Assembly: GCA_003241785.1 (NCBI GenBank)
Contig: QFPW01000001.1
Coordinates: 372,001-436,000 of the forward strand
Reading direction: 5' to 3'
DNA: 64,000 nt
From: Rhodovulum sulfidophilum
Lineage (GTDB): Bacteria; Pseudomonadota; Alphaproteobacteria; Rhodobacterales; Rhodobacteraceae
Numbering within the stretch: position 1 is the first letter of the stretch; the number at the start of each line of letters is the position of its first letter. Positions 1 through 12,968 of this stretch are shown here, one piece after another. Below the pieces are notes generated by a model, which was not told the origin of the DNA, did not search any database, and saw only the letters and a list, made by a program, of their open reading frames with translations. The translations under genes and the position numbers were made by a program.

Positions 1-644
1 TAGACCAGCGCCACTTTCGACTTCGTCAGGTCGTTCGCGTCGATGACGCCCGACTCGATGAACTCGTGGTAGAGGTCGTTGCCCTCGCGGGTCCGCTCAC
101 CGACGCCGGCGAACACGGAATAGCCCGAGTGCACCTTCGCGATGTTGTTGATGAGCTCCTGGATGAGCACGGTCTTGCCCACGCCGGCGCCGCCGAACAG
201 GCCGATCTTGCCGCCCTTCGCATAGGGCGCGAGCAGGTCGATCACCTTGATGCCGGTGACGAGGATCTCGGACTCGGTCGACTGGTCGGCGAAGTCCGGG
301 GCCGGGCGGTGGATCGGGCGGAACTCGGTCGCGTCGACCGGGCCCTTCTCGTCCACCGGCTCGCCGACGACGTTCAGGATGCGGCCGAGCGTGCCGTCGC
401 CGACCGGGACCTGGATCGCCTTGCCGGTGTCGGTCACGGTCGCGCCGCGGACCAGACCCTCGGTCGAGTCCATCGCGATCGTGCGCACCGTCGATTCGCC
501 GAGGTGCTGCGCGACCTCGAGAACCAGCCGGTTGCCGTTGTTGTCAGTCTCGAGCGCGTTCAGGATCTCGGGCAGGTGGCCGTCGAACTGAACGTCGACC
601 ACGGCGCCGATGACCTGGGTGATCTTGCCGACTGGTGTTGTCAT
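1..644 (-). CDS. atpD: ATP synthase F1 subunit beta (partial, C-terminus off the left edge)
   Basis: Catalytic beta subunit of the F1 sector of ATP synthase. The first 214 codons are present, from an ATG at 644, and the gene leaves the window at position 1. The translation starts MTTPVGKITQVIGAVVDVQF, a typical beta-subunit beta-barrel domain, and reaches the P-loop GGAGVGKT near residue 160 followed by LIQELINN and GVGERTREGNDL. It is the fourth gene of an atpH-atpA-atpG-atpD operon, 28 bp after atpG. Family identity is certain; only the C-terminal half is missing because of the window edge. Confidence 0.97.
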   Translation of the reverse strand, partial: MTTPVGKITQVIGAVVDVQFDGHLPEILNALETDNNGNRLVLEVAQHLGESTVRTIAMDSTEGLVRGATVTDTGKAIQVPVGDGTLGRILNVVGEPVDEKGPVDATEFRPIHRPAPDFADQSTESEILVTGIKVIDLLAPYAKGGKIGLFGGAGVGKTVLIQELINNIAKVHSGYSVFAGVGERTREGNDLYHEFIESGVIDANDLTKSKVALV

Positions 645-672
645 TGCGCGGTTCCCCGTACCTTCCCGTTCC

Positions 673-1548
673 TCAGAGCGCCTCGGCGCCCGAAATGATC
701 TCGATGAGCTCGCTCGTGATCGCCGCCTGCCGCGAGCGGTTGTAGACGATCGTCAGCTTGCCGATCATGTCGCCCGCGTTGCGGGTCGCGTTGTCCATCG
801 CGCTCATCCGCGCGCCCTGCTCGGACGCCGCGTTCTCGAGCAGCGCGGCGAAGATCTGGGTCGACACGCCGCGCGGCAGCAGATCGGCGAGGATGGCTTC
901 CTCGTCAGGCTCGTACTCGTACTCGGCGGCGGCGCCGCCGGTTTCCCCGGCCTCGAACACCGCCGGGATCAGCTGGCGCTCGGTCGGCACCTGGCTGATG
1001 ACCGAGACGAAGCGGCTGTAGAACAGCTCGCAGACGTCGAACTCGCCCTGGTGGAAACGATGCAGCACGTCCGTCGCGATCCGATGCGCGTCGACGTAGC
1101 CGAGCTTCTTCACCTCGGAGAGGTCGATATGCCCGACGAGATGCGCGCCCAGATCGCGGCGAAGCTGCTCGCGGCCCTTCTTGCCGACGGTCAGGATCTT
1201 CACCGTCTTGCCCTCGGCGAGAAGCCGCAGCGCCTTGGCGCGCGCGAGCTTCACGATCGAGGTGTTGAACCCGCCGCAGAGGCCGCGCTCGGAGGTGGCG
1301 ACGACCAGCAGATGCGTGTCGTCCTTGCCGGTCCCGCCGAGCAGGCGCGGCGCGCTCGGGCTCGCGCCGACGCCGGCGGCGAGGTTGCCGAGAACCGCTT
1401 CCATCTGTTGCGCGTAGGGACGGGCCGCCTCGGCCGCCTCCTGGGCGCGGCGGAGCTTGGCCGCCGCGACCATCTGCATGGCCTTGGTGATCTTGCGCGT
1501 CGACTTGACGCTCTCGATCCGGAGTTTCAGGTCCTTCAAGCTCGGCAT
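673..1548 (-). CDS. atpG: ATP synthase F1 subunit gamma
   Basis: Central-stalk gamma subunit, which couples rotation of the F0 ring to the catalytic beta subunits. It has 291 residues, normal for the family. The N-terminal helix reads MPSLKDLKLRIESVKSTRKI with KAMQMVAAAKLRRA following, and the C-terminus carries MSAMDNATRNAGDMI and YNRSRQAAITSELIEIISGA, both hallmarks of gamma. It lies between atpA (29 bp upstream) and atpD in one minus-strand operon. An acidic insert around residues 195-210 (EYEYEPDEEA) is also commonly seen in alphaproteobacterial gamma subunits. Confidence 0.97.
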   Translation of the reverse strand: MPSLKDLKLRIESVKSTRKITKAMQMVAAAKLRRAQEAAEAARPYAQQMEAVLGNLAAGVGASPSAPRLLGGTGKDDTHLLVVATSERGLCGGFNTSIVKLARAKALRLLAEGKTVKILTVGKKGREQLRRDLGAHLVGHIDLSEVKKLGYVDAHRIATDVLHRFHQGEFDVCELFYSRFVSVISQVPTERQLIPAVFEAGETGGAAAEYEYEPDEEAILADLLPRGVSTQIFAALLENAASEQGARMSAMDNATRNAGDMIGKLTIVYNRSRQAAITSELIEIISGAEAL

Positions 1549-1577
1549 GGGCCGCGTTCTCCCTTAGATGGCGCGGC

Positions 1578-3115
<1,538 letters not shown>

Positions 3116-3119
<4 letters not shown>

Positions 3120-3682
3120 CCGACCTCTTTCATGACATTCCGCAGATGAGCCAGCTTCGACCGGATGGAGGTGTCGACCATGCGGGAGCCGACCTTGACC
3201 ACCAATCCGCCGATGAGGCTCTCATCGACTATTACATTGAGCTTGACGTCCTTGCCGACGCTCGCCTTGAGCGTCTCGGCCAGCGCGTCCGCCTGACCCT
3301 TGGTCAGCGCCTTCGCCGTCGTCACCTCGGCCGTGACCTCGCCGCGGGCGTCGGCGATAAGCGCGCGCAGCTGCGAGATCAGTCCGGGAAGGACGAAGAG
3401 GCGGCGGTTCTGCGCCATCAGGCGCAGCGTGTTGGTCACGTCCTGGCCGAGCCCGAGCTTGCCCGCGAGCGCCACGACCGCGTTGCCGAGATCCTCGCGG
3501 CTGAAGACCGGCGAGGCGATCGCCTCGCGCAGGTCCGCGCTCTCGGCGAGCGCCGCCTCGAGGGTGGAGAGGTCGGCCTCGACCTTGTCCAGAGTATTTG
3601 AATCTTTGGCGATTTCGAACAGCGCAGTCGCGTAGCGTCCCGCTACGCCCGAGGTCAGTGAAGCTGAGCTGGCCACAACCAC
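3116..3682 (-). CDS. atpH: ATP synthase F1 subunit delta
   Basis: Peripheral-stalk delta (OSCP) subunit linking F1 to the b subunits. It has 188 residues, normal length. The segment SGVAGRYATALFEIAKD at the N-terminus and the C-terminal LIGGLVVKVGSRMVDTSIRSKL are the classic OSCP motifs. It is the first gene of the operon; the genes for F0 are not in this window, as is usual in alphaproteobacteria, where they form a separate cluster. The start at 3682 gives MVVASSASL; the exact initiation codon is not critical, since the conserved domain begins about 11 residues later. Confidence 0.95.
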
Positions 3683-3765
3683 CCTTTCGTTTCCGAAGTA
3701 CCCGCCCCCCGGCGAGCGTCAGTGCGACGGCGAGCGGAAGCGGCGTCCCACCCGAGCCGGCGCGG

Positions 3766-3793
3766 TGATAACAGAGCGGTGAGAACGTGGCAA
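3766..3793 (-). promoter_or_regulatory. Possible sigma70-type promoter of the atp operon
   Basis: On the minus strand, TTGCCA (3793-3788) and TTATCA (3771-3766) are separated by 16 bp, about 85 bp upstream of the atpH start. It sits in the only non-coding gap between atpH and the methyltransferase gene. The match is fair but not decisive. Confidence 0.35.
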
Positions 3794-3821
3794 GTCGCAC
3801 TTCCCCCCCGAAAAGGTCGCC

Positions 3822-4619
3822 CTAGCGCAGCCGCGGCAAAGCGCGCGCCGCGGGCGCGGGATCCCGTCCGGCCACCACCTCGGGCTTCGGCCGGGTGAGC
3901 CCGCCGAGCACGTCGAGCGGCCCCGGAACCGCCACCTTGCGGGCATCCGCCGGCGGCCGGCCGTAGACCTGTTTCGTCGCCTCGACGAGGAGCGCGCCCG
4001 CCATGAACTGGGCGTTGAACCGCTGGCCCAGCCGCTCCCAGAAGGGCGCGGTCTGCAGCCAGAAGCGCCGGTGCGAGGGCGGGCTGTGCAGCGCCGCGGC
4101 GTGCCGTTCGGGCATGAAGCGGTTCTGCCCGAGCAGCGTCTCGAGCTGGCCGAAGCTGTAGGGCCGGCCATAGCCGAAGGGCGTGACATCTCGCCGCGCC
4201 CAGAGCCCGGAGCGGTTGGGGACGATGAAGACGACCTGCCCGCCGGGCGCGAGCACGCGCCAGATCTCGGCGAGGAGCGCGGGCGGGCTGTCGCAGGCCT
4301 CGAGCCCGTGCAGCACCACGAGCCGGTCGACCGTGCCCGCCTCGAGCGGCCAGCGCGTCTCCTCGACCAGCGCGCTGACGTTCCGCCCGCCCGCCGGCCA
4401 GGGCATCACCCCCTGCGGCGCGGGCATGAGCGCCACCACGCGGCGGGCGTCGGCGAGGAAGGGGCGCAGCACCGGGGCGGCGAAGCCGTAGCCGACCACG
4501 GTCTGGCCGCGCGCCTCGGGCCAGAACCGGCGCAACGCCTCCTGCAGGCCCCGCTGCGCCGAACGGCCCAGCTTGGTCCTGTAGTAGAAGGCCCGCAGAT
4601 CCAGGACGTCCAGGTGCAT
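3822..4619 (-). CDS. Class I SAM-dependent methyltransferase
   Basis: A 265-residue protein with a degenerate class I methyltransferase fold: VVGYGFAAPVLRPFL (motif I region, about residues 41-55), RLVVLHGLEACDSPPALLAEIWRVLAPGG (motif IV/V region) and QVVFIVPNRSGLWARRDVTPF. This is the pattern of the small Rhodobacterales methyltransferase found divergently beside gloB, as here (57 bp between the two starts). The substrate is unknown. The proximity to glyoxalase II suggests a conserved neighbourhood rather than a shared pathway. Its stop lies about 140 bp upstream of the atp operon, on the same strand. Confidence 0.8.
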   Translation of the reverse strand: MHLDVLDLRAFYYRTKLGRSAQRGLQEALRRFWPEARGQTVVGYGFAAPVLRPFLADARRVVALMPAPQGVMPWPAGGRNVSALVEETRWPLEAGTVDRLVVLHGLEACDSPPALLAEIWRVLAPGGQVVFIVPNRSGLWARRDVTPFGYGRPYSFGQLETLLGQNRFMPERHAAALHSPPSHRRFWLQTAPFWERLGQRFNAQFMAGALLVEATKQVYGRPPADARKVAVPGPLDVLGGLTRPKPEVVAGRDPAPAARALPRLR

Positions 4620-4676
4620 TGCCGCAGCCTATCCGATCGGCGAGACTGCCGCCAAGCCAAAGACGAGGAGGCCCCC

Positions 4677-5444
4677 ATGACCCTGGAAGTCGTCACCGTC
4701 CCTTGCCGGACCGACAACTACGCCTATCTGCTGCGCGACGCGGCGACGGGCGTCGTGGGCCTCGTCGACGCGCCGGAGGCGGCGCCGATCCTGGCGGCGC
4801 TCGACGCGCGGGGCTGGGCGCTCGACGTCATCCTGCTCACCCATCACCACGACGACCATGTCGCGGGCGTCGAGGAGCTGCGCGCGCGGTTCGGCGCCGA
4901 GGTGATCGGGGCGGAGGCCGACGCCTACCGGCTGCCGCCGCTCGACCGCGCGGTGGTGGACGGCGACACGGTCGCGGTCGGCGAGGCGCTCGGCGAGGTG
5001 ATCGAGGCGCCGGGGCACACGGTCGGCCATGTCGCCTTCTATTTCCCCGACGGCCCGGCGCTCTTTTCCGCCGACAGCCTGATGGTGATGGGCTGCGGCC
5101 GGCTCTTCGAGGGCACGCCCGACCAGATGTGGGCGAGCCTCACGCGAATGGCATCGCTGCCGGGGGAGACATTGGTCTACTCCGGGCATGAATACACGGA
5201 GGCGAACATCCGCTTCGCACGCGCACTCGACCCGGCTCACGCCCCCACCCGGGCGCGGGAGGCCGAGGCGCGGGCGACGCGGGAGCGGGGCGCGCCGACC
5301 GTCCCGGCCCGGCTGGATCTGGAACGGCGGACAAACCCTTTCCTGCGCGCCGGGGACCCGGACTTGAAGGCGGCGCTCGGGATGCCTAGTTCGTCGGATG
5401 CACAAGTTTTCGCCGCGATCCGCCGCCGCAAGGATTCATTCTGA
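4677..5444 (+). CDS. gloB: Hydroxyacylglutathione hydrolase (glyoxalase II)
   Basis: Hydrolyses S-D-lactoylglutathione to D-lactate and glutathione, the second step of methylglyoxal detoxification. It has 255 residues, normal length. The metallo-beta-lactamase metal site is seen as LTHHHDDHVAG (residues about 54-64), with GHTVGHVAFYF, FSADSLMVMGCGRLFEG and SGHEYTEANIRFA as the further metal ligands and substrate-binding motifs; the C-terminal helical domain ends RTNPFLRAGD...IRRRKDSF. The ATG at 4677 is chosen because the family always begins a few residues before the VPCRTDNYAYLL motif. Divergent from the methyltransferase gene. Confidence 0.95.
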   Translation: MTLEVVTVPCRTDNYAYLLRDAATGVVGLVDAPEAAPILAALDARGWALDVILLTHHHDDHVAGVEELRARFGAEVIGAEADAYRLPPLDRAVVDGDTVAVGEALGEVIEAPGHTVGHVAFYFPDGPALFSADSLMVMGCGRLFEGTPDQMWASLTRMASLPGETLVYSGHEYTEANIRFARALDPAHAPTRAREAEARATRERGAPTVPARLDLERRTNPFLRAGDPDLKAALGMPSSSDAQVFAAIRRRKDSF

Positions 5445-5639
5445 GCAGCCGCAGCATTTTTCCGCGGATCCCGGCCCGGAGACTGCATTCTTTTTGCGCT
5501 TTCGTCGCCTTGTCGTCATACTTGGCTCTTGAAGCGCGTGGACTAAAACCGAAGTTTAACAGGTGACGGGTAGGACTCCTCTACCCTGCCCGAGCTGGCC
5601 CCGCGGGGTTGGCGGGAACATACCGGAAGGACGCGGACT

Positions 5640-7964
<2,325 letters not shown>

Positions 7965-7985
7965 ACCCGGCGCCTGAACCGAAAG

Positions 7986-8018
7986 AAGGCCCGCCGATCA
8001 CCCGATCGGCGGGCCTTT
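7986..8018 (+). terminator. Rho-independent terminator after clpA
   Basis: A perfect 14-bp stem (7986-7999 paired with 8004-8017) with a 4-base loop, ending in CCTTT. It begins 21 bases after the clpA stop. It lies between convergent clpA and the M20 amidohydrolase gene, and the stem starts with AA on the other side, so it can serve both directions. Confidence 0.85.
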
Positions 8019-8034
8019 GCATGTCCGGTCCGGT

Positions 8035-9612
8035 CTATTGGGCGGCCGGCCCTTGGACGAAAAGCTCGTCGTCGCCCGTCTTGATGAACCTCGGATCGAG
8101 CCCGTAGGGCACGGTCCGGTCGGCCGGCAGTGGCGAGACGAAGGGCGCGTCGCCGCGGCGCGCGACGAAATCCGCCCGCGCGGCGGCGCGCAGCGCCGGG
8201 TCGGTCATCAGGTCATAGCCGGCCCCCGCCAGCACGCGCGCGGTGTTGAGCGAGGCCTTGTCGCCGATCGACATGCCGCCGCAGGCGGTGACCGGCCAGG
8301 TGTGCAACCCGATATGGACCGGGAAGGTCGGCCAGGCGAAGAGCCCGCAGGGCACCTTGTAGCTGACGTCGCCGACGTCGGTGGAGCCGCCGGCCGAGAG
8401 CTCGTTCAGGAACGGCAGGGGCCGCGGCGACATCCCGTCTTCCGCCACGCCCATCTCCCGCTGGCAGGCGCGGGCGAAGTCCTGCTCCGCCTCGGTCCAG
8501 TCGATCGGCACCCCTTCGATATGCGCGTGGAGCAGGCGCGCCAGCGGCTCGTTCGGCAGGAGATCGTGCGACCCGAAGAAGAGCTCGAACTCGACGCGGG
8601 TCTCGGTCGCAAGCGCCGCCCCCTCGGCGACCCGGCGCAGCCAGTCGGTCACCCCGACCACCCCGGGCCGGTCGGCGTCGCGCGCCACGATCCAGACCTG
8701 GGCGAAATCCGGGATCACGTTGGGCGCGACGCCGGCGGCCTCGTAGACGTAGTGGATCCGCGTCGACGGCGTCAGGTGCTCGCGCATCATCTGCACGCCG
8801 ACGCCGAACATCTCCGCCGCCTTCAGCGCGCTGCGCCCTTCCCAGGGCGCGTTCCCCGCATGCGCGGTGCGGCCGTGGAAGCGCACCTTGATCATGTTGA
8901 ACGCGGTGAGCCGGACCAGGCCCGCGCCCGCGTAGGGCGCCGGGTGCCAGGCGAGCGCCGCGTCGAGATCGTCGAAGTAGCCGTCGCGCGCCATGTAGAC
9001 CTTGACGCCCTCGACCTCCTCGGCGGCGCAGCCATAGACCCGGACGGTGCCCGGGACGCCGCTCCCCAGCATCATCCGCCTGAGCGCCATCGCGGCGCCG
9101 GTGCAGCCCGCGCCGAGCATGTTGTGGCCGCAGCCATGCCCGACCCCGTCGCCCGGGACCGGCGCCTGTCGCGGTTCCGCGAGATTGCCGAGCCCGGGCA
9201 GCGCGTCATACTCGGGCAACAGGCCGAGAATCGGGCCGCCCGAGCCCTGCGACCATTCCGCGATGAAGGCGGTCGGATAGCCCGAGGTCGCGCGGCTGGT
9301 GATCCGGAACCCGTCCGCCTCAAGCTCGCGAATGTGAATGAGGTGCGATTTCTCCTCGGCGAGCGAAAGCTCCGGCGTCGCCCAGACCTCGCGCGAGATC
9401 CGCAGGATCGGATCGCGCAGCGCCTCGACCGCCCGCGCCGCCTCGGCCACCGAGGGCGGCGGCGCGGCGGGCGCCTCCGCGGCCGGCTCCGGCCCGCCGG
9501 CCTGCGCGAGCACAATGCCCGGGACCCCGGTGGCCGCGGCGATGCCGCCCGCGCCGGCGACGCCGAGCAACGTCCGGCGATCCAGCCCGATTGGAGTCTG
9601 AACTCTGTTCAT
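8035..9612 (-). CDS. Exported M20-family amidohydrolase (AbgB-like)
   Basis: A 525-residue metal-dependent amidohydrolase of peptidase family M20D, similar to p-aminobenzoyl-glutamate hydrolase subunit B. It begins with a twin-arginine-like leader (LDRRTLLGVAGAGGIAAATG), so a periplasmic location is likely. The metal-binding segments GLLPEYDALPGLGN, GHGCGHNMLGAGCTGAA, HGRTAHAGNAPWEGRSAL and STDVGDVSYKVP are all present. The start at 9612 follows a GGGAGG ribosome-binding site; an in-frame ATG 12 codons earlier lacks one. The natural substrate cannot be read from the sequence; amide-linked amino-acid conjugates are the usual ones. Confidence 0.85.
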   Translation of the reverse strand: MNRVQTPIGLDRRTLLGVAGAGGIAAATGVPGIVLAQAGGPEPAAEAPAAPPPSVAEAARAVEALRDPILRISREVWATPELSLAEEKSHLIHIRELEADGFRITSRATSGYPTAFIAEWSQGSGGPILGLLPEYDALPGLGNLAEPRQAPVPGDGVGHGCGHNMLGAGCTGAAMALRRMMLGSGVPGTVRVYGCAAEEVEGVKVYMARDGYFDDLDAALAWHPAPYAGAGLVRLTAFNMIKVRFHGRTAHAGNAPWEGRSALKAAEMFGVGVQMMREHLTPSTRIHYVYEAAGVAPNVIPDFAQVWIVARDADRPGVVGVTDWLRRVAEGAALATETRVEFELFFGSHDLLPNEPLARLLHAHIEGVPIDWTEAEQDFARACQREMGVAEDGMSPRPLPFLNELSAGGSTDVGDVSYKVPCGLFAWPTFPVHIGLHTWPVTACGGMSIGDKASLNTARVLAGAGYDLMTDPALRAAARADFVARRGDAPFVSPLPADRTVPYGLDPRFIKTGDDELFVQGPAAQ

Positions 9613-9697
9613 CGAAGCCTCCCTCGCGGTTCCACCCCCTCCTAGCACAGCCGGAGGAAAGGCGAAGCCCGCGCCCGGCCACGTCGCGTTCCAATGA

Positions 9698-10036
9698 TCA
9701 GACGGCGCGGATCAGCTTCCGCTCGAGGATCCTGAGCACCGAGGCGAGGTCGTTGCCGCGCTTGAGGATCCGCCCGTCGAGGCCGATCACCGCGTATTGC
9801 CCCTGCCGCGCCGCGAGCTTCGGCCGCTTCTCGATCCGGTAGAGCGGCTGCTCGGCGGTGTGGCGGAAGACCGAGAACACCGCCACGTCGCGCAGCATCG
9901 AGATGCCGTAGTCGCGCCAGAATCCCGCCGCCACCATCCGGCCGTAAAGCCCGAGGATCACGGAGAGTTCCGTTCTGTGGAAGCTGACCCGGTCGGCCGG
10001 GCTCGGGAAGGTCGCGATGTCCGCGAAATGCGCCAT
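9698..10036 (-). CDS. DUF2794 family protein
   Basis: A 112-residue protein with the DUF2794 pattern: VSFHRTELSVILGLYGRMVAAGFWRDYGI, then FSVFRHTAEQPLYRIEKRPK and YAVIGLDGRILKRGNDLASVLRIL. The family is almost restricted to alphaproteobacteria and has no established function. No signal peptide or membrane segment is visible. It stands alone, divergent from ggt. Confidence 0.85.
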   Translation of the reverse strand: MAHFADIATFPSPADRVSFHRTELSVILGLYGRMVAAGFWRDYGISMLRDVAVFSVFRHTAEQPLYRIEKRPKLAARQGQYAVIGLDGRILKRGNDLASVLRILERKLIRAV

Positions 10037-10206
10037 GGACCGAGCATGGCGGCGGCGGCGCGGTTTGGCAAGCGTCCCGGCGATGCCCGGGGGGCGGCCG
10101 GCGCGGATTGGCGCGCGCGGTCGCGCTTGCCAGCGCCGGACGCGCCCTGTTCAATCGCGCGAGGCCGCGCGCCGGGCCCTGGCGCGCGTTTCGAGGAGCT
10201 TTTCGC

Positions 10207-11817
10207 ATGACCCGTCCCTTCCCCCTCGCCCGCGATTTCCAGGCGCCCGGCCGGTCGCTCGTCTATGCGCGGAACGGGCTGTGCGCGACCTCGCATCCGC
10301 TCGCCGCCGCCGTGGCGGTCGAGACGCTCCGCGCCGGCGGCAACGCGGCCGACGCCGCGATCGCGGCGGCCGTGCTGCTCGGGATCTGCGAGCCGCAGAT
10401 GACCGGGCTCGGCGGCGACTGCTTCGCGCTGGTAAAGCCGGCCGGAAGCGAGGAGATCATCGGCCTCAACGGCTCGGGCCGGGCCCCGGCCGGGCTCGAC
10501 CCCGCCGGTCTGCGCGATCAGGGGCATCTCGCGATGCCGACCCACACGCCCGACGCGGTGACGGTGCCGGGCGCGGTCGACGCCTTCTGCCGGCTCGCCG
10601 CCGATCACGGCCGGCTCGGCCTCGCCGCCTGCCTCGCGCCCGCGATCCGCTACGCCGAGGAAGGCGTGCCGGTCGCGCCCCGCGTCGCGCGCGACTGGGC
10701 CCGGGCGGCGAATCTGCTGCGCGGCGATGCCCGGCACTTCTATCTCTTCGACGGCGCCCCGCCCCGCGCCGGCCAGACCTTCCGCGCGCCGGGCCAGGCC
10801 GAGGCGCTGCGCCGGATCGCCCGCGACGGCCGCGCGGGCTTCTACGAGGGCGAGGTCGCGCAGGACATGGTCGCCTCGCTCGCGGCGCTCGGAGGAACCC
10901 ATACCGCCGACGATTTCGCCGCCCAGCGCGCCGACTACGTGACGCCGATCAGGGGTGACTATCGCGGCCACGAGCTCGTCGAGCTGCCGCCGAACGGCCA
11001 GGGCGCCGCGGCGCTGCTCCTGCTCGCGATCCTCGAACGGTTCGATCTCGCCGCGATGGACCCGTTCGGAGCGGAGCGCGCGCATGTCGAGGCCGAGGCG
11101 ACCCGGCTCGCCTATGCCGCGCGCGACCGGTTCCTGTCGGACCCCGCCACCGTCGGAACCGCGCTCGACCATCTGCTGGCGCCCGCGACCGCGGCGGATC
11201 TCGCCGCGCTGATCGACCCCGGCCGGAGGACGACCGGGCTCGCCACCATCGCCGCCCAGCGCGTGCACCACCGCGAGACGGTCTATCTCACCGTGGTCGA
11301 TTCCGACCGGATGGCGGTCTCGCTCATCTATTCGATCTTCAATTCCTTCGGCTCCGGCCTCGCCTCGGCGAAGTTCGGGATCAACTTCCACAACCGGGGC
11401 GCCGGCTTCGCGCTGACGCCGGGCCATCCGAACGAGGCGGCCGGCGGCAAGCGGCCGATGCACACGATCATCCCCGCGATGCTCCGGCGCGAGGGGCGGC
11501 TGATGCTGCCCTTCGGGGTGATGGGCGGCGCCTACCAGGCGGCGGGGCATGCCCGGCTCGTCTCCAATCTCGTCGACTACGGCCTCGACCCGCAGACCGC
11601 GATCGACGCCCCGCGCGCCTTCGCCTATGACGGGACGCTGACGCTCGAGACCGGCTACGCGCCCGCCACGGCCGAGGCGCTCCGCGCGATGGGCCATGAC
11701 GTGGCCTGGGCCGAGACGCCGATCGGCGGCGCGCAGGCGATCCTGATCGACCCCGAGGACGGCGTGCTGATCGGCGCCAGCGACCCGCGCAAGGACGGCT
11801 GCGCGCTCGGCTACTGA
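10207..11817 (+). CDS. ggt: Gamma-glutamyltransferase family protein
   Basis: Member of the Ntn-hydrolase gamma-glutamyltranspeptidase family, 536 residues. The N-terminal region AATSHPLAAAVAVETLRAGGNAADAAIA and MTGLGGDCFALV are diagnostic. The catalytic Thr of the small subunit lies in the region ETVYLTVVDSDRMAVSLIYSIF, and the C-terminal half includes GGKRPMHTIIPAML and FGVMGGAYQAAGHARL. No signal peptide is evident, so it may act in the cytoplasm like the related GgtA/YwrD-type enzymes. The ATG at 10207 is preceded by GAGGAG at 8 bp. It ends 4 bp before the next gene, implying an operon. Confidence 0.9.
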   Translation: MTRPFPLARDFQAPGRSLVYARNGLCATSHPLAAAVAVETLRAGGNAADAAIAAAVLLGICEPQMTGLGGDCFALVKPAGSEEIIGLNGSGRAPAGLDPAGLRDQGHLAMPTHTPDAVTVPGAVDAFCRLAADHGRLGLAACLAPAIRYAEEGVPVAPRVARDWARAANLLRGDARHFYLFDGAPPRAGQTFRAPGQAEALRRIARDGRAGFYEGEVAQDMVASLAALGGTHTADDFAAQRADYVTPIRGDYRGHELVELPPNGQGAAALLLLAILERFDLAAMDPFGAERAHVEAEATRLAYAARDRFLSDPATVGTALDHLLAPATAADLAALIDPGRRTTGLATIAAQRVHHRETVYLTVVDSDRMAVSLIYSIFNSFGSGLASAKFGINFHNRGAGFALTPGHPNEAAGGKRPMHTIIPAMLRREGRLMLPFGVMGGAYQAAGHARLVSNLVDYGLDPQTAIDAPRAFAYDGTLTLETGYAPATAEALRAMGHDVAWAETPIGGAQAILIDPEDGVLIGASDPRKDGCALGY

Positions 11818-11821
11818 CAAG

Positions 11822-12952
11822 ATGGAACGCCCCATGCTCCCCACCCTCGCCACGGTCCCGACTCCCTGCCTGCTGCTCGACGAAGCGGTGATGACCCGCA
11901 ACATCGCCCGTCTCCACGCCCGGCTCGCCGGCACGGGCGTCGCGTTCCGGCCGCATCTGAAGACCGCGAAATCGGTGGAGGTGGCGCGGCGGCTGATGAC
12001 GAGCCCCGCCGGTCCCGCGATGGTCTCGACGCTGCGCGAGGCCGAGGAATTCACGGCCGCCGGCGTGACCGACCTCACCTATGGCGTCGGGATCGCGCCC
12101 GACAAGCTCGACCGGGTGGCGGCGATCCGCGCGGCCGGCTGCGACCTCGCGGTGATCCTCGATTCGGTCGAACAGGCCGCGGCGATCGCCGCGCGGGGCG
12201 ACGGCATCCCCGCGCTGATAGAGATCGACTGCGACGGCCACCGCTCCGGCGTGCCGCCCGAGGACGCCGGACGCCTGCTCGCGATCGCCCGCGCCCTGCC
12301 GCCCGGTGGGCCGCGCGGCCTGCTGACCCATGGCGGCGAGAGCTATGGCGCCAAGGGCGCGGAGGCGCTGCGCGCCGCCGCCGAGGCCGAACGCCGCGCG
12401 GTGGTGGACGCGGCCGGCATCCTTCGCGCCGCGGGCTTCGCCGCCCCGGTGGTGAGCGCCGGCTCGACCCCGACCTTTCTCGCCGCGACGCGCTTCGACG
12501 GGCTGACCGAGTTCCGCGCCGGGGTCAGCGTCTTCTTCGACCTCGTCCAGGCCGGGATCGGCGTCTGCGCGCCCGAGGACATCGCGATCTCGGTCCTGAC
12601 CGAGGTCATCGGCCACCAGCGCGCCAAGGGCTGGACCATCACCGACGCCGGCTGGATGGCGATGTCGCGCGACCGGGGCACGGCTGCGCAGGCGGTGGAC
12701 CAGGGCTACGGGCTCGCGCGCGACCGCGCCGGCCGTCCGTTCGGCGACGCGATCATGATCGCGGCCAACCAGGAGCACGGCATCCTCGCCTCCCGCCCCG
12801 GCGCCGCGCCGCCGCCGGAAGCGCCGGTCGGGTCCCGGCTCCGGATCCTGCCGAACCACGCCTGCGCCACCGCGGCCGCCTACGACCACTACCACGTGAT
12901 CGGCGCGGAGGGCGAGATCACCGCCGTCTGGCCCCGGTTCGGCGGCTGGTGA
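11822..12952 (+). CDS. D-serine dehydratase-like PLP enzyme (DSD1 / D-threonine aldolase family)
   Basis: A fold-type III PLP enzyme, 376 residues. The N-terminal alanine-racemase-like barrel starts TPCLLLDEAVMTRNIARLH; the PLP lysine is in FRPHLKTAKSVEVARRL. The C-terminal zinc-binding motif of eukaryotic-type D-serine dehydratases is visible as PNHACATAAAYDHYHV (His and Cys ligands). It is likely to act on a D-3-hydroxy amino acid. It is directly downstream of ggt (4-bp gap), so both probably act on amino-acid conjugates. A second in-frame ATG at 11834 is a possible start. Confidence 0.85.
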   Translation: MERPMLPTLATVPTPCLLLDEAVMTRNIARLHARLAGTGVAFRPHLKTAKSVEVARRLMTSPAGPAMVSTLREAEEFTAAGVTDLTYGVGIAPDKLDRVAAIRAAGCDLAVILDSVEQAAAIAARGDGIPALIEIDCDGHRSGVPPEDAGRLLAIARALPPGGPRGLLTHGGESYGAKGAEALRAAAEAERRAVVDAAGILRAAGFAAPVVSAGSTPTFLAATRFDGLTEFRAGVSVFFDLVQAGIGVCAPEDIAISVLTEVIGHQRAKGWTITDAGWMAMSRDRGTAAQAVDQGYGLARDRAGRPFGDAIMIAANQEHGILASRPGAAPPPEAPVGSRLRILPNHACATAAAYDHYHVIGAEGEITAVWPRFGGW

Positions 12953-12968
12953 AGGGGCGCGGTCCCGG